A stretch of 64,000 bases of DNA. Origin: Pseudomonas sp. TMP9 (GTDB lineage: Bacteria; Pseudomonadota; Gammaproteobacteria; Pseudomonadales; Pseudomonadaceae). Where the stretch lies: NCBI RefSeq assembly GCF_037943105.1, contig NZ_CP149803.1:310001-374000 (forward strand), read 5' to 3'. A model generated the notes under the pieces. The model made no database searches. It was not told the DNA's origin and saw nothing but the letters and a program-made list of their open reading frames with translations. Below are positions 55,213 through 64,000 of the stretch, piece after piece; position 1 is the stretch's first letter, and each line of letters opens with the position of its first letter. The position numbers and the translations under genes were made by a program.

Positions 55213-56835
55213 TTAAACGCGGAACTGGGCTGTCGCCGCGCGCAGGTGATCCCCGGTGCTGACCAATTGTTCGCCGAGGCGAGCGGTAGCCTGTGCACCT
55301 TGTGCGGTTGCTTGTGCGTCCTGCTGCAACACTTGTGTGTCTTGCTGAATGGAACTGGACAGGCCGATTTGCTCTTGGGTGAACTGAGCAATGCCAGCAT
55401 TCAATTCGTTGATATGGCCTACCGCATCAGCAATGGCTTCAAGAATTTGTGTGGCTTGCACCGAACGCTCGATGCTGTTTTGGGCTTTTTCGCCATTGGC
55501 CGTCATCACGTTAAGCACGCCGTTGGCGCTTGATTGCAGACGTTGAATGATGGTTTGGATCTCGGCGGTCGAGGCAGCGGTTTTTTGCGCTAAGTTGCGC
55601 ACCTCATCTGCTACTACAGCAAAGCCACGGCCTTGCTCGCCGGCGCGCGCCGCCTCAATGGCTGCGTTGAGAGCCAGCAGGTTGGTTTGTTCAGCAATGC
55701 TGCGAATAACCGTTAGCACCGAGCCAACCTGCTGGGTTTCTTCTTCCAGCTGCTCCATGGCCTTGACCGCACCCATAACGCTGCTGCCCAGGTCACTGAT
55801 GCTGGTTGAAAGGGAGCCAATATTTTGCCGGGCTTGATCGGCTTGCTTGGTGGCTGCACCCGCCTCATCGGAGGCCTGCTGCGAACGATGTGCAACTTCC
55901 TGAATGCTGTTGGTCATGGTCAGGATATCGCGGCTGATTGAATCGGTATGGCCTTGTTGCGACCCCGAGTTTTGTTGGGCGTCCTGGGTGAGCCGATACA
56001 GCTCTTTGGACATACTGCCCAATGGGTTGGCGGCTTCGATGATTTGGCGGATGGTTGACTGAAGCTTGTCGATAAAGCCGTTGAAGAGCTGAATCATTTC
56101 GCCAATTTCATCGTTGGAATCAACGCTCACGCGGCGCGTTAAGTCGCCATCACCACTGGCAATGGCTTGCAGCGAGGTGATTACACCGCGCACGTTGGCC
56201 ATGATGCCGCGTATGACCAAGAGCGAGACAATGCTCACCAAGATGACCAGCACGGCAGACAGAGCAAAGCCAACTCGGGTGGTGGTGGCATTGTCGGTGC
56301 GAGTTTGTGCCAGGGTCTGGCGGAAGTCTTCATAGGCATGCGCGCGGAACGTGGTGCCAAGGCTTTGCGCCTCGTTTAGGTCGGTGGCCATGCGGCCTAG
56401 GCTTGGCGCCAGCTCTTCGAAACTGGCAGTACCTTTGATCAGTTGCTCCGAGGCGGGCAGCGCGTTGTCGGCGTAGCGCTTGATCGCAGTGCGCCAAGCG
56501 TCCAGCTCTTGACGACGGTCCTGACGGTCGGCAACCAGTAACTGCAACTCCTGTTGCTTGTTAGTAATCTCGGTCAGTACTTGCCGGGCCTCGCTCAGAG
56601 TTTCCATTTCACCCGCCGCGACGGCGCTGTTAAGCAGGCCAGGCAGACGCGAGTACTGGAAGATCACCGCGTCGGCTTTCTCCAGCGTTGGGAAGCTGTG
56701 GGTTTCAAGGTCCACAAGGCGTTTGTCGTTATTGCCCAGTTGCATGGAGGTGTAGCCGACAAACAGCAGCAGGCCAAGCAACGCAACCGCAGGCAGCAGC
56801 AGAAACTTTAGGGTAAGCGAAAGATTTTTTAGCAT
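55213..56835 (-). CDS. Methyl-accepting chemotaxis protein, first gene of the porin cluster
   Basis: 540-residue chemoreceptor. Transmembrane helix 1 at about 8-30 ([20 protein letters not shown]), a periplasmic helical bundle of about 150 residues, helix 2 at about 185-209, HAMP, then the signalling domain with tip [20 protein letters not shown] near residue 380. The start is the ATG 51 bases inside the longer frame. The ligand is unknown. No CheR-binding pentapeptide. Linked with a porin and a binding protein, unusual for a receptor. Confidence 0.93.
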   Translation of the reverse strand: MLKNLSLTLKFLLLPAVALLGLLLFVGYTSMQLGNNDKRLVDLETHSFPTLEKADAVIFQYSRLPGLLNSAVAAGEMETLSEARQVLTEITNKQQELQLLVADRQDRRQELDAWRTAIKRYADNALPASEQLIKGTASFEELAPSLGRMATDLNEAQSLGTTFRAHAYEDFRQTLAQTRTDNATTTRVGFALSAVLVILVSIVSLLVIRGIMANVRGVITSLQAIASGDGDLTRRVSVDSNDEIGEMIQLFNGFIDKLQSTIRQIIEAANPLGSMSKELYRLTQDAQQNSGSQQGHTDSISRDILTMTNSIQEVAHRSQQASDEAGAATKQADQARQNIGSLSTSISDLGSSVMGAVKAMEQLEEETQQVGSVLTVIRSIAEQTNLLALNAAIEAARAGEQGRGFAVVADEVRNLAQKTAASTAEIQTIIQRLQSSANGVLNVMTANGEKAQNSIERSVQATQILEAIADAVGHINELNAGIAQFTQEQIGLSSSIQQDTQVLQQDAQATAQGAQATARLGEQLVSTGDHLRAATAQFRV

Positions 56836-57195
56836 GGCAGGTGTCCCAATTTGGGGCGAAGTATACCGAGTTGGTTTTGTGGGCATCCTGCCATTTATCG
56901 GTCATGTGCTGACCATACGCTTTGCGTATGGTCGATTATTGTTTCGGCAGAGCTTAGTACTTCTGTAGTTAAGGAGGCCCAAATTTATCGACGCATGGCA
57001 AAAATACTGGCATGCAACCAAGTGTTTTTGCCTTCTGTCGTGCTGTGCGCAAATGTTGCCAGAAGACTGCTGACGTTATGCTTATGTTTTAGAGGAGTTT
57101 ACCCGGTCTTGGCATTGATCTTATTTAGGATAATGCACTTTGCACGGTGTATGTCGATACTGAGCTGCAACCTGCAGCGGTAGACCAGCGCCCAT
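56836..57195. other. Intergenic region between chemoreceptor and glcB
   Basis: About 360 bases with no gene. It contains a perfect 23-base palindrome (56911-56933) and AT-rich sequence further on (ATTTAGGATAATGC). It must carry the promoter of the chemoreceptor cluster, but no boxes can be placed safely. Confidence 0.6.
56911..56933. promoter_or_regulatory. Perfect palindrome upstream of the chemoreceptor cluster
   Basis: GACCATACGC-TTT-GCGTATGGTC, 10-bp arms, 76 bases before the receptor ATG. It is not followed by a T-run, so operator or transcript-start hairpin is more likely than terminator. Confidence 0.55.
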
Positions 57196-57223
57196 AAAAA
57201 ACCGCCCCGAGAGGCGGTTTTTT
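57196..57223 (-). terminator. Intrinsic terminator after glcB
   Basis: Stem AAAAACCGCC-class (ACCGCC/GGCGGT) with a CCGAGA loop, flanked by A5 and T5 runs, 20 bases beyond the glcB stop. Confidence 0.92.
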
Positions 57224-57242
57224 GAGTCACTACAGCCTCAGG

Positions 57243-59420
57243 TTACAGACCGTTGGCCGCTTTGAACTCGCGGCGGCGGCGGTGCAAGACAGGCTCGGTG
57301 TAGCCGTTCGGTTGCTTGGTACCTTCGACCACCAGTTCCAGGGCAGCCTGGAACGCGATGTTGCTGTCGAAGTTCGGTGCCAGCGGACGGTACAGCGGGT
57401 CGCTGTCGTTCTGTCGATCCACCACAGGCGCCATGCGCTTGAGGCTGGCAACAATTTGCTCTTCGGTGGCGATGCCATGACGCAGCCAGTTGGCCAGCAG
57501 CTGGCTGGAGATGCGCAGGGTGGCGCGGTCTTCCATCAAGCCGATGTCATTGATGTCCGGCACTTTCGAGCAACCCACGCCTTGGTCGATCCAGCGCACC
57601 ACATAGCCGAGGATGCCTTGTGAGTTGTTGTCCAGTTCGTTCTGAACTTCCTCAGGCGTCCAGTTGGTGTTCTGCGCCAGCGGAATGCTGAGGATGTCAT
57701 CAACGGATGCCGGCGCGCGCTTAGCCAGTTCGGCCTGGCGAGCGAATACATCCACCTTGTGATAGTGCATGGCGTGCAAGGCAGCAGCAGTTGGCGACGG
57801 CACCCAGGCGGTATTAGCGCCGGCCATTGGGTGAGCGACTTTTTGCTCAACCATGGCCGCCATCAGGTCGGGCATGGCCCACATGCCTTTGCCGATTTGC
57901 GCGCGGCCTTGCAGGCCGGTGGCCAGGCCAACATCAACGTTGTTGTTCTCGTAGGCGCTGATCCACTTCTCGTTTTTCATGGCGGCTTTGCGCACAACGG
58001 CGCCAGCTTCCATGGAAGTGTGAATTTCGTCGCCGGTGCGGTCGAGGAAGCCGGTGTTGATGAACACCACGCGCTCGCTGGCGGCTTTGATGCAAGCCTT
58101 GAGGTTGACGGTGGTGCGCCGTTCTTCGTCCATGATGCCGACTTTCAAGGTATTGCGCGGCAGGCTGAGAACGCCTTCAACACGGCCGAAAATCTCGGTC
58201 GTGAACGCCACTTCCTCTGGGCCGTGCATTTTCGGTTTAACAATGTAGACCGAGCCGGTGCGAGTGTTTTTGCGGCTGGTGTTGCCATTCAGGTTGTGCA
58301 CTGCGCACAAGCTGGTGAACAGCGCGTCTTGGATACCTTCCGGTACCTCATTGCCAGCGGCGTCGAGGATGGCGGGGTTGGTCATCAGGTGGCCGACGTT
58401 CCGCACGAACAGTAGGCTGCGGCCATGCAGGGATAACTCACCACCGGCAGGCTGGGTGTAAACGCGGTCCGGATTCATGGTGCGGGTGAAGGTCTGGCCG
58501 CCTTTGGCAACCTCTTCAGCCAAGTCGCCTTTCATCAGGCCGAGCCAGTTTTTGTAGATCACCACTTTGTCGTCAGCATCAACGGCCGCCACGGAGTCTT
58601 CGCAATCCATGATGGTGGTCAGTGCCGCTTCCATTAGCACGTCTTTGACGCCGGCGGCATCGGTCTGGCCGACTGGAGTGCTGGCATCAATCTGGATTTC
58701 AAAGTGCAGGCCGTTGTGCTTGAGCAGCACGGCGATGGGCGCATCGCTAGCGCCTTGGAAGCCGATCAGTTGCGCGTCATCACGCAGGCCGCTGTTGCTG
58801 CCGCCTTTAAGGGCGACGACCAGCTTGCCGTCAACGATCTTGTAGCCAGTGGAGTCGACGTGGGAGCCGGCGGCCAGTGGCGCGGCATCGTCGAGGAAGG
58901 TGCGGGCGAAGGCGATGACCTTGTCACCACGAACCTTGTTGTAGCCGCGGCCTTTCTCGGCGCCGCCTTCTTCGCTGATCACGTCAGTGCCGTAGAGAGC
59001 ATCGTACAGCGAGCCCCAACGAGCATTGGACGCGTTCAGGGCGAAGCGCGCGTTCATCACCGGCACCACCAACTGGGGCCCGGCGAGGCGGGCGATTTCT
59101 TCGTCGACGTTCTCGGTGGTGGCGTGGAAGTCGGCAGGCTCTGGCAGCAGATAGCCGATTTCTTGCAGGAAGGCTTTGTAGGCCACTGCATCGTGGGCTT
59201 GCCCTGCGCGGGCTTGGTGCCACGCGTCGACCTGTGCCTGAATCTGGTCGCGCTTAGCGAGCAGCGCCCGGTTTTTCGGCGCCAGGTCATTGATGACCGC
59301 TTCGGCACCTGCCCAGAACGTCTCGGCAGCAATGCCGGTACCGGGGATGGCTTCGTTGTTCACGAAGTCGAACAGCACTTTAGCAACCTGCAGGCTGCCT
59401 ACTTGAACGCGTTCAGTCAT
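57243..59420 (-). CDS. glcB: Malate synthase G
   Basis: Condenses acetyl-CoA with glyoxylate to malate, completing the glyoxylate shunt. 725 residues from the ATG with GAGG upstream, exactly the usual length of GlcB. Conserved regions include [57 protein letters not shown] (active-site Arg) and MGDPAQ-type end region. It stands alone between two terminators. Needed for growth on acetate, fatty acids or PHA-derived carbon. Confidence 0.97.
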   Translation of the reverse strand: MTERVQVGSLQVAKVLFDFVNNEAIPGTGIAAETFWAGAEAVINDLAPKNRALLAKRDQIQAQVDAWHQARAGQAHDAVAYKAFLQEIGYLLPEPADFHATTENVDEEIARLAGPQLVVPVMNARFALNASNARWGSLYDALYGTDVISEEGGAEKGRGYNKVRGDKVIAFARTFLDDAAPLAAGSHVDSTGYKIVDGKLVVALKGGSNSGLRDDAQLIGFQGASDAPIAVLLKHNGLHFEIQIDASTPVGQTDAAGVKDVLMEAALTTIMDCEDSVAAVDADDKVVIYKNWLGLMKGDLAEEVAKGGQTFTRTMNPDRVYTQPAGGELSLHGRSLLFVRNVGHLMTNPAILDAAGNEVPEGIQDALFTSLCAVHNLNGNTSRKNTRTGSVYIVKPKMHGPEEVAFTTEIFGRVEGVLSLPRNTLKVGIMDEERRTTVNLKACIKAASERVVFINTGFLDRTGDEIHTSMEAGAVVRKAAMKNEKWISAYENNNVDVGLATGLQGRAQIGKGMWAMPDLMAAMVEQKVAHPMAGANTAWVPSPTAAALHAMHYHKVDVFARQAELAKRAPASVDDILSIPLAQNTNWTPEEVQNELDNNSQGILGYVVRWIDQGVGCSKVPDINDIGLMEDRATLRISSQLLANWLRHGIATEEQIVASLKRMAPVVDRQNDSDPLYRPLAPNFDSNIAFQAALELVVEGTKQPNGYTEPVLHRRRREFKAANGL

Positions 59421-59716
59421 CACTTGCCTCACTCTGCTCAGCTTTACTCAATAAGCGCGTCGGACATGGGCAGTGCCGCATGTAGTCCGAGGCGCGGCAT
59501 ACTACATCAAGGCCCGGGGAAAATCAGTTGGTGCGCGTCGCTCTGTTGCTAATGAAGTGTTTTGCGATGATTTTGCATAAATATTGCTGCGTTAAATTCA
59601 CAGTATTGTTCTTTGTGAAGGCGGAATAGTCCGCAGCTAATTGCTTTGAAGGCGCGCGATGGCTCTCGGAGCGGCTTGCCTATACTGCTGCATGGTTTTT
59701 ATGGAGGTCGACTTTT

Positions 59717-60163
59717 ATGCCTATTCAGGCCGCCACAGCTGCAGATCTCGACGAGTTGAGCGAATTATTCTGCGCCTATCTCACGTTCTATCAGGTGGCA
59801 AAACCGCGTGTGCAGGTGCGGGATTTTCTTGCAGCCCGCATGGATAACGCTGATTCGACGATTCTGCTGGCCCGCGATGCGCACGGTGCGGCGCTCGGGT
59901 TTGTGCAGCTGTATGCCTTTTTCTCATCGTTAGCGTTGCAGCCGGCTTGGTTGCTCAGTGACCTCTATGTCCATAAGTCGGCGCGCCGCCAAGGTGTCGG
60001 TGAGGCGCTGATGAACGCTGCGCGCGATCATGCGCAGGCGAGCGGAGCCTGCGGTTTGCAGTTGGAGACGGCAAAGAGCAATCTGCCAGGACAAGCCCTT
60101 TATGAGCGTTTGGGTTATGTGCGTGACGAAGTATTTTTTACCTATTGGCTGAGCTTGAACTGA
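59717..60163 (+). CDS. GNAT-family N-acetyltransferase
   Basis: 148-residue acetyltransferase. Motif A is ARRQGVGEALMNAARDHA (acetyl-CoA pyrophosphate loop, about 92-110), and the end YERLGYVRDEVFFTYWLSLN is the usual GNAT C-terminus. Substrate unknown. ATG with GGAGG upstream. The next gene begins 14 bases after its stop, so it may be in one operon with the ACT protein. Confidence 0.9.
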   Translation: MPIQAATAADLDELSELFCAYLTFYQVAKPRVQVRDFLAARMDNADSTILLARDAHGAALGFVQLYAFFSSLALQPAWLLSDLYVHKSARRQGVGEALMNAARDHAQASGACGLQLETAKSNLPGQALYERLGYVRDEVFFTYWLSLN

Positions 60164-60177
60164 ACAAGGAGCAAAAC

Positions 60178-60696
60178 ATGGATCATCTGGTACTCACGGT
60201 TATTGCCCAGGATCAGCCAGGGCTGGTCGAGCGCGTCGCTCAGTGCATCAGCGAGCATGGCGGCAACTGGCTGGAAAGCCGCATGTCGCGCATGGCGGGT
60301 CAGTTCGCCGGGATACTGCGGGTGGATGTACCGCTGGCGGCGCACCCCGGTTTGGTAGCTGCGCTGGAGGCATTGCAGGCCCAAGGCATTCGTGTGCAGA
60401 TCGCCACAGGCGGTGCTGCGCCGGTAGTTACCTGGCAAGCTATTCGTCTGGAGTTGGTGGGCAATGATCGCCCGGGCATCGTGCGTGACATCACCCGCTT
60501 GCTTAGCAGCCATGGCGTCAACTTGGAGAGCCTGAGCACCGAAGTCGTGCCTGCGCCCATGAGTGGTGAGCTGCTCTTCCAGGCGCAAGCCTTGTTGGGT
60601 GTGCCGCAAAGCCTGACCTTGGAGCAGCTGCAAACGCATCTAGAAGCGTTGGCCGATGATCTGATGGTGGAGCTGAAGCTGCAAATCGAGGAGTAG
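60178..60696 (+). CDS. Two-ACT-domain protein (GcvR-like)
   Basis: 172 residues consisting of two ACT domains (about 3-75 and 88-165), each with the pattern DQPGLVERVAQCISEHGGNWLES or NDRPGIVRDITRLLSSHGVNLES. This is the layout of GcvR, a repressor-partner of GcvA in glycine cleavage regulation. Start set by AAGGAG with six bases to the ATG. No gcv gene is nearby, so the name is not certain. A terminator follows. Confidence 0.85.
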   Translation: MDHLVLTVIAQDQPGLVERVAQCISEHGGNWLESRMSRMAGQFAGILRVDVPLAAHPGLVAALEALQAQGIRVQIATGGAAPVVTWQAIRLELVGNDRPGIVRDITRLLSSHGVNLESLSTEVVPAPMSGELLFQAQALLGVPQSLTLEQLQTHLEALADDLMVELKLQIEE

Positions 60697-60747
60697 TGCC
60701 GGGGTTCCCCGCACTTATATCGATAAACCTGAGCCTTAAACACGAAA

Positions 60748-60783
60748 CCCCGAAGCACTGACACGTGCCTCGGGGCCTTTTTA
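60748..60783 (+). terminator. Terminator after the ACT-domain gene
   Basis: An 11-bp stem with one mismatch (CCCCGAAGCAC/GTGCCTCGGGG), followed by CCTTTTT. Confidence 0.85.
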
Positions 60784-60800
60784 CTAGCTGCTGATGGTTC

Positions 60801-61694
60801 TTACACCGGCCGGCGTTTGCGCAGGGTTAACCAAGCGTCGACGCTGTAAATAGCCAGCCCAGCCCAAATGCAGATAAACGCCAGCAGCTTGCTCGGGTCG
60901 AAATGCTCACCAAACAGGAAGATCGCCTGCAGCAACACTAAGGTCGGGGCCACGTACTGTAAAAAGCCCAGCGTGGTGTAGGGCAGGTGGCGGGCTGCGG
61001 CGTTGAAGCACACCAGCGGTACCAGGGTAATCGGGCCCGCAGCAATCAACCAGAGCGCTTGCGGGGTGCTCCAAAAATCAGCTTGGGTGCTCATCGCCGC
61101 TGGGTGCAGCAGCAACCAGCCAAGCGCCAGTGGCAGCAGCAGCCAGGTTTCTACGACCAATCCGGGCAGTGCTGCGACCGGCGCCTGTTTACGAATCAGC
61201 CCGTAGAAGCTGAATGTCAGGGCCAGCACCAGGGAGACCCAAGGAATGCTGCCAACCTGCCACAACTGCTGCATAACCCCCAGCGCAGCCAACGCCACGG
61301 CCAGCCATTGCAAGCGGCGCAACCGCTCGCCAAGAATCAGCATGCCCAGCAGGACATTGACCAGCGGGTTGATGTAGTAGCCCAGGCTGGCCTCAAGCAT
61401 GCGCCCATCATTTACCGCCCACACATACACCAGCCAGTTGCTGGCGATCAGCAGGCCGCTAAGGCCCAATACGGCGAAACGCTTGGGGTGGGCCAGTAGC
61501 GCGCGCAGCCAGCCAGGGTGCTTCCATACCAGCAGCAGCAACGCACCAAAAATGGCCGACCAAAGTGCCCGGTGCACGATGATTTCAAGTGCGGGCACGC
61601 TTTGAATGGCTTTGAAATAGAGTGGGAACAGGCCCCAAATAATGTAGGCGGTCAGGCCGAGAATGTACCCGCGACGCGGGTTGACGTTGGCCAT
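60801..61694 (-). CDS. rarD: RarD-type EamA-family transporter
   Basis: 297 residues, ten predicted transmembrane helices in two EamA repeats. The N-terminus GYILGLTAYIIWGLFPLYFKAI and the RALWSAIFG segment match RarD (chloramphenicol-sensitive protein family). The substrate is unknown. Start ATG with AAGGACCC upstream. Terminator from the opposite-strand gene lies 17 bases past its end. Confidence 0.92.
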   Translation of the reverse strand: MANVNPRRGYILGLTAYIIWGLFPLYFKAIQSVPALEIIVHRALWSAIFGALLLLVWKHPGWLRALLAHPKRFAVLGLSGLLIASNWLVYVWAVNDGRMLEASLGYYINPLVNVLLGMLILGERLRRLQWLAVALAALGVMQQLWQVGSIPWVSLVLALTFSFYGLIRKQAPVAALPGLVVETWLLLPLALGWLLLHPAAMSTQADFWSTPQALWLIAAGPITLVPLVCFNAAARHLPYTTLGFLQYVAPTLVLLQAIFLFGEHFDPSKLLAFICIWAGLAIYSVDAWLTLRKRRPV

Positions 61695-61926
61695 GATGGG
61701 TCCTTGCTTGGGCAGCTAACTAAAGAGTCAGAGTCTAATCGCGGCGGTGCAGGCCTGTCCGGGTAGGCAGGTTTTTCTTCAGTGGTAAACGCTGCTTGGC
61801 TGTAACAAAGACGTTACGCCAAGGTGGCCAACTGTTCTGCTGGTTGCGCTTGCGACGCCGCTCAGGCAAGCCTTGGCCGCTCACTTCCTCTGAGTTGAAT
61901 GCGCAAGCGCGGCCTTGAGCAGCCGA

Positions 61927-62901
61927 TCAAAATAGCCTTAGCGGCTCTTCATCCAAGGCCGATAACTGCTCACGTAAGATCAGAATCTGCTCGCCCCAAT
62001 AACGCTCGCTACCGAACCAGGGGAAACTCATGGGGAACGCCGGGTCGTCCCAGCGCCTTGCCAGCCAGGCGCTGTAATGCATCAGCCGCAGCGTGCGCAG
62101 GCCTTCAATTAGTGGCAGCTCGCGTGGGTTGAAATCATGGAATTCCTGATAACCCTCCATCAACTCTGAGAGCTGACCGAGGCGCTCATGCCGTTCGCCG
62201 GCAAGCATCATCCATAAATCTTGGACGGCAGGGCCCATGCGGCAGTCGTCGAGGTCGACCATATGGAAGGTGTCGTCCCGGCATAGCAGATTGCCGGGGT
62301 GGCAATCACCGTGCAGGCGAATCGCTTTGACCGGGTTGCTGGCGAATAGCGTATCCAAGCGCTTGAGCAGATCGCGCGCCACCGACTCGTAGGCGGGCAG
62401 CAGGCCGCGCGGAATAAAATTCCCCTCTAGCAAGGTTGCCAGTGATGCGTGGCCAAAGTTGCTCACCTGTAAGGCTTCACGATGGGCAAATGGCTTGAGT
62501 GAGCCCACAGCATGCAAGCGGCCGAGTAGCTGACCGAGGCGGTACAGTTGGTCGAGGTTGCCCGGCTCTGGCGCTCGCCCGCCGCGTCGGGGAAATAGCG
62601 CAAAGCGAAAGCCGGAATACTCGAACAAGGTTTCGCCATCGCGCACCAGTGGAGCCACCACCGGCACTTCACATTCGGCCAGCTCGAAGGTGAAGCTGTG
62701 TTCTTCGCGAATCGCCGCATCGGTCCAGCGATCAGGGCGATAGAACTTGGCGATTAGCGGCATTTCATCCTCGATGCCCACTTGGTAGACGCGGTTTTCA
62801 TAGCTGTTGAGCGCCAGCACGCGTGCATCGCTGAGGTAGCCGATGCTCTCCACAGCATCCAGCACCAGATCGGGTGTGAGTGCGGCAAATGGATGGGACA
62901 T
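61927..62901 (-). CDS. srkA: Stress response kinase A (YihE-like)
   Basis: 324-residue aminoglycoside-phosphotransferase-fold kinase of the SrkA/YihE family, a Ser/Thr kinase linked to survival under stress. ALNSYENRVYQV replaces a classic glycine loop. Catalytic HGDCHPGNLL and metal-binding VDLDDCRMGP are intact. The start has GGAG six bases before the ATG. No dsbA partner is next to it here. Confidence 0.93.
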   Translation of the reverse strand: MSHPFAALTPDLVLDAVESIGYLSDARVLALNSYENRVYQVGIEDEMPLIAKFYRPDRWTDAAIREEHSFTFELAECEVPVVAPLVRDGETLFEYSGFRFALFPRRGGRAPEPGNLDQLYRLGQLLGRLHAVGSLKPFAHREALQVSNFGHASLATLLEGNFIPRGLLPAYESVARDLLKRLDTLFASNPVKAIRLHGDCHPGNLLCRDDTFHMVDLDDCRMGPAVQDLWMMLAGERHERLGQLSELMEGYQEFHDFNPRELPLIEGLRTLRLMHYSAWLARRWDDPAFPMSFPWFGSERYWGEQILILREQLSALDEEPLRLF

Positions 62902-62976
62902 GGGCGGCTCCGGTCAGTTGGCCGCCGAGTGTAGCGCTTATGCAGGGTCGGGCGGGGTTTGCGCGCTACGTTATGG

Positions 62977-63007
62977 TCCCGGATTACGCCTAGGCTTATC
63001 CGGGCTA
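62977..63007. repeat. REP-like repeat copy
   Basis: TCCCGGATTACGCCTAGGCTTATCCGGGCTAC in parts: outer halves pair as an inverted repeat. It is the inverse-orientation partner of 63079-63114. Confidence 0.7.
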
Positions 63008-63078
63008 CCGAAGCTGTTGATCGCGGGGCGTAGACATGCGCGCCAATTAATACACATTTACTCCACACCAACCCCCTC

Positions 63079-63114
63079 GTAGCCCGGATAAGCGCAGCGC
63101 AATCCGGGAACGCC
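63079..63114. repeat. REP-like repeat copy, inverted relative to 62977
   Basis: GTAGCCCGGATAAGCGCAGC, then GCAATCCGGGAACG. Same family as 22979, 27743 and 40839. The two copies face each other across about 70 bases between srkA and comF. Confidence 0.7.
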
Positions 63115-63156
63115 TTTTCGGATTACGCTCAGGTTTAACTGGTCTCTAGGGGCGGG

Positions 63157-63891
63157 CTAGTCGCCGGGCTTTGGCGTGCGCGCCAAGCAATACACATCAA
63201 CCCGCGCGGCACCGGCTTTGCTTAACAGCTGCGCGAGGCTTTCAGCGGTAGCACCGGTGGTCAATACGTCATCAATCAGCGCCACGTGCAGGCCTGTCAT
63301 TGAGCTGCCTGCTTTTAAAGCAAATGCGTTGCGTAAGTTACGTTTGCGCGTGGCAGCATCCAGTTGCTGCTGTGCAGGCGTATCGATGATGCGTTGCAGC
63401 CAGTGCGGCTGTTGTGGCACATGCAATGAAGCGCTCAGCCACTGCGCGAGCAACTGCGCTTGATTGAACCCGCGCTGGCGCTGGCGTTTGTCTGCCAAAG
63501 GGACGGGCAGCAGTAGTTCGGGTTTTTTCAGCCCGTTATCGAAGGCATGTTGCAGATGATGTGACAAAAGCTCGCCGAGCAAGCGTCCCAATGGCCACTT
63601 AGCCTGGTGCTTGAACCGGGTGATCAGGCTGTCGATGGGGAAGGCATAGCGCCACGGTGTTTCAACCTTGGTGAAGCTGGGCGGCTTTTTCAGGCAGCTC
63701 CCGCACACCAAGCCGTGACTGGGCAATGGCAGGGCGCACACCTGGCAGTGCCCGCCTAGCCAAGGCAGCTCAGCTTCACAGTTGGTGCAGATGGCCAGCG
63801 CGCCGTCGGCTAGTTCGTCGCAGAGCAAGCAGCTTTGTTTGTTTTTTAACCAGTTGTAAACCTGGAATGTTGAGTTGGGTTGACAGCGCAT
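63157..63891 (-). CDS. comF: ComF-family phosphoribosyltransferase-like protein
   Basis: 244 residues. The N-terminal zinc-ribbon has several CXXC pairs (CLLCDE, CTNCEAE, CQVCALP, CGSCLKK), and a C-terminal phosphoribosyltransferase domain has the PRPP loop VALIDDVLTTGATAESL. ComF proteins are needed for DNA uptake during competence in other bacteria. Divergent from bioB, as usual in Pseudomonas. Confidence 0.95.
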   Translation of the reverse strand: MRCQPNSTFQVYNWLKNKQSCLLCDELADGALAICTNCEAELPWLGGHCQVCALPLPSHGLVCGSCLKKPPSFTKVETPWRYAFPIDSLITRFKHQAKWPLGRLLGELLSHHLQHAFDNGLKKPELLLPVPLADKRQRQRGFNQAQLLAQWLSASLHVPQQPHWLQRIIDTPAQQQLDAATRKRNLRNAFALKAGSSMTGLHVALIDDVLTTGATAESLAQLLSKAGAARVDVYCLARTPKPGD

Positions 63892-63971
63892 AGGCCTTCC
63901 TTAAATATGCCACGCATCCGTGTCGAGCTTGCTCAGCGTAGCAAGCCACCGCCAATAACAAGGAGTAACCG

Positions 63972-64000
63972 ATGAGCGCCACCACCGCCGCTAACCTGCG
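63972..64000 (+). CDS. bioB: Start of a gene, probably biotin synthase (cut by window edge)
   Basis: Only the first nine codons are present (MSATTAANL). AAGGAG before the ATG is strong. The identification rests on the N-terminus and on the usual comF-bioB divergence in Pseudomonas, not on catalytic motifs. Confidence 0.6.

Overview
The window is chromosomal DNA of a gamma-proteobacterium, almost certainly Pseudomonas in the broad sense. The evidence is the medium-chain-length PHA locus (phaC1-phaZ-phaC2-phaD facing phaI-phaF), the autotransporter esterase EstA, the betIBA-cbcVWX choline block, creBC...creD, GlcB, and intergenic repeats of types common in that genus. Nearly all of it is core or conserved-accessory gene content. 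I see no integrase, transposase, prophage, CRISPR array, tRNA or rRNA.

Layout. 1-7.5 kb: end of an unknown gene, fbp, a small lipoprotein coupled to the lipocalin blc, estA, another lipoprotein, and pip-dtd. 6.9-8.8 kb: a catabolic-looking pair (tyrosine-less SDR plus a kappa-GST/HCCA-isomerase-like protein) diverging from an HxlR regulator, with two 17-bp palindromes between them. 8.9-14.8 kb (minus): ubiE-ubiJ-ubiB, hisI-hisE, tatABC and rsmE, tightly packed. 15-22 kb: the PHA locus. 22.6-27.6 kb (minus): argS, a SPOR protein, hslV-hslU and a DUF971 protein. 27.8-36.1 kb (minus): choline uptake (cbcVWX plus a second binding protein) and choline-to-betaine oxidation (betIBA).

37-46 kb (plus): an HD-GYP protein, a chemoreceptor, and creBC separated from creD by a CBS-domain protein and a 48-residue DUF3096 membrane protein. 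46-53 kb: a sodium:solute symporter with its small subunit, a membrane protein and trhP. These face a DnaQ-like exonuclease and a cNMP/CBS/DUF294 protein. 53.6-56.8 kb (minus): a chemoreceptor, an outer-membrane porin and a half-size phosphate-binding-like periplasmic protein, in one tight cluster. 57-64 kb: glcB, a GNAT enzyme, a two-ACT-domain protein, rarD, srkA, comF and the first codons of bioB.

How the genes work together. The choline block imports choline and oxidises it to glycine betaine. A perfect inverted repeat lies just in front of betB and a partial copy lies far upstream of cbcV. The PHA block synthesises, degrades and packages storage granules. CreBC is a two-component system, and a candidate Cre tag precedes creD. 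The least understood and most interesting unit is the chemoreceptor-porin-binding-protein cluster at 53.6-56.9 kb, which looks like a self-contained sense-and-capture module for an unidentified small (perhaps anionic) solute. Functions are assigned from recognisable family motifs only; no database search was possible.
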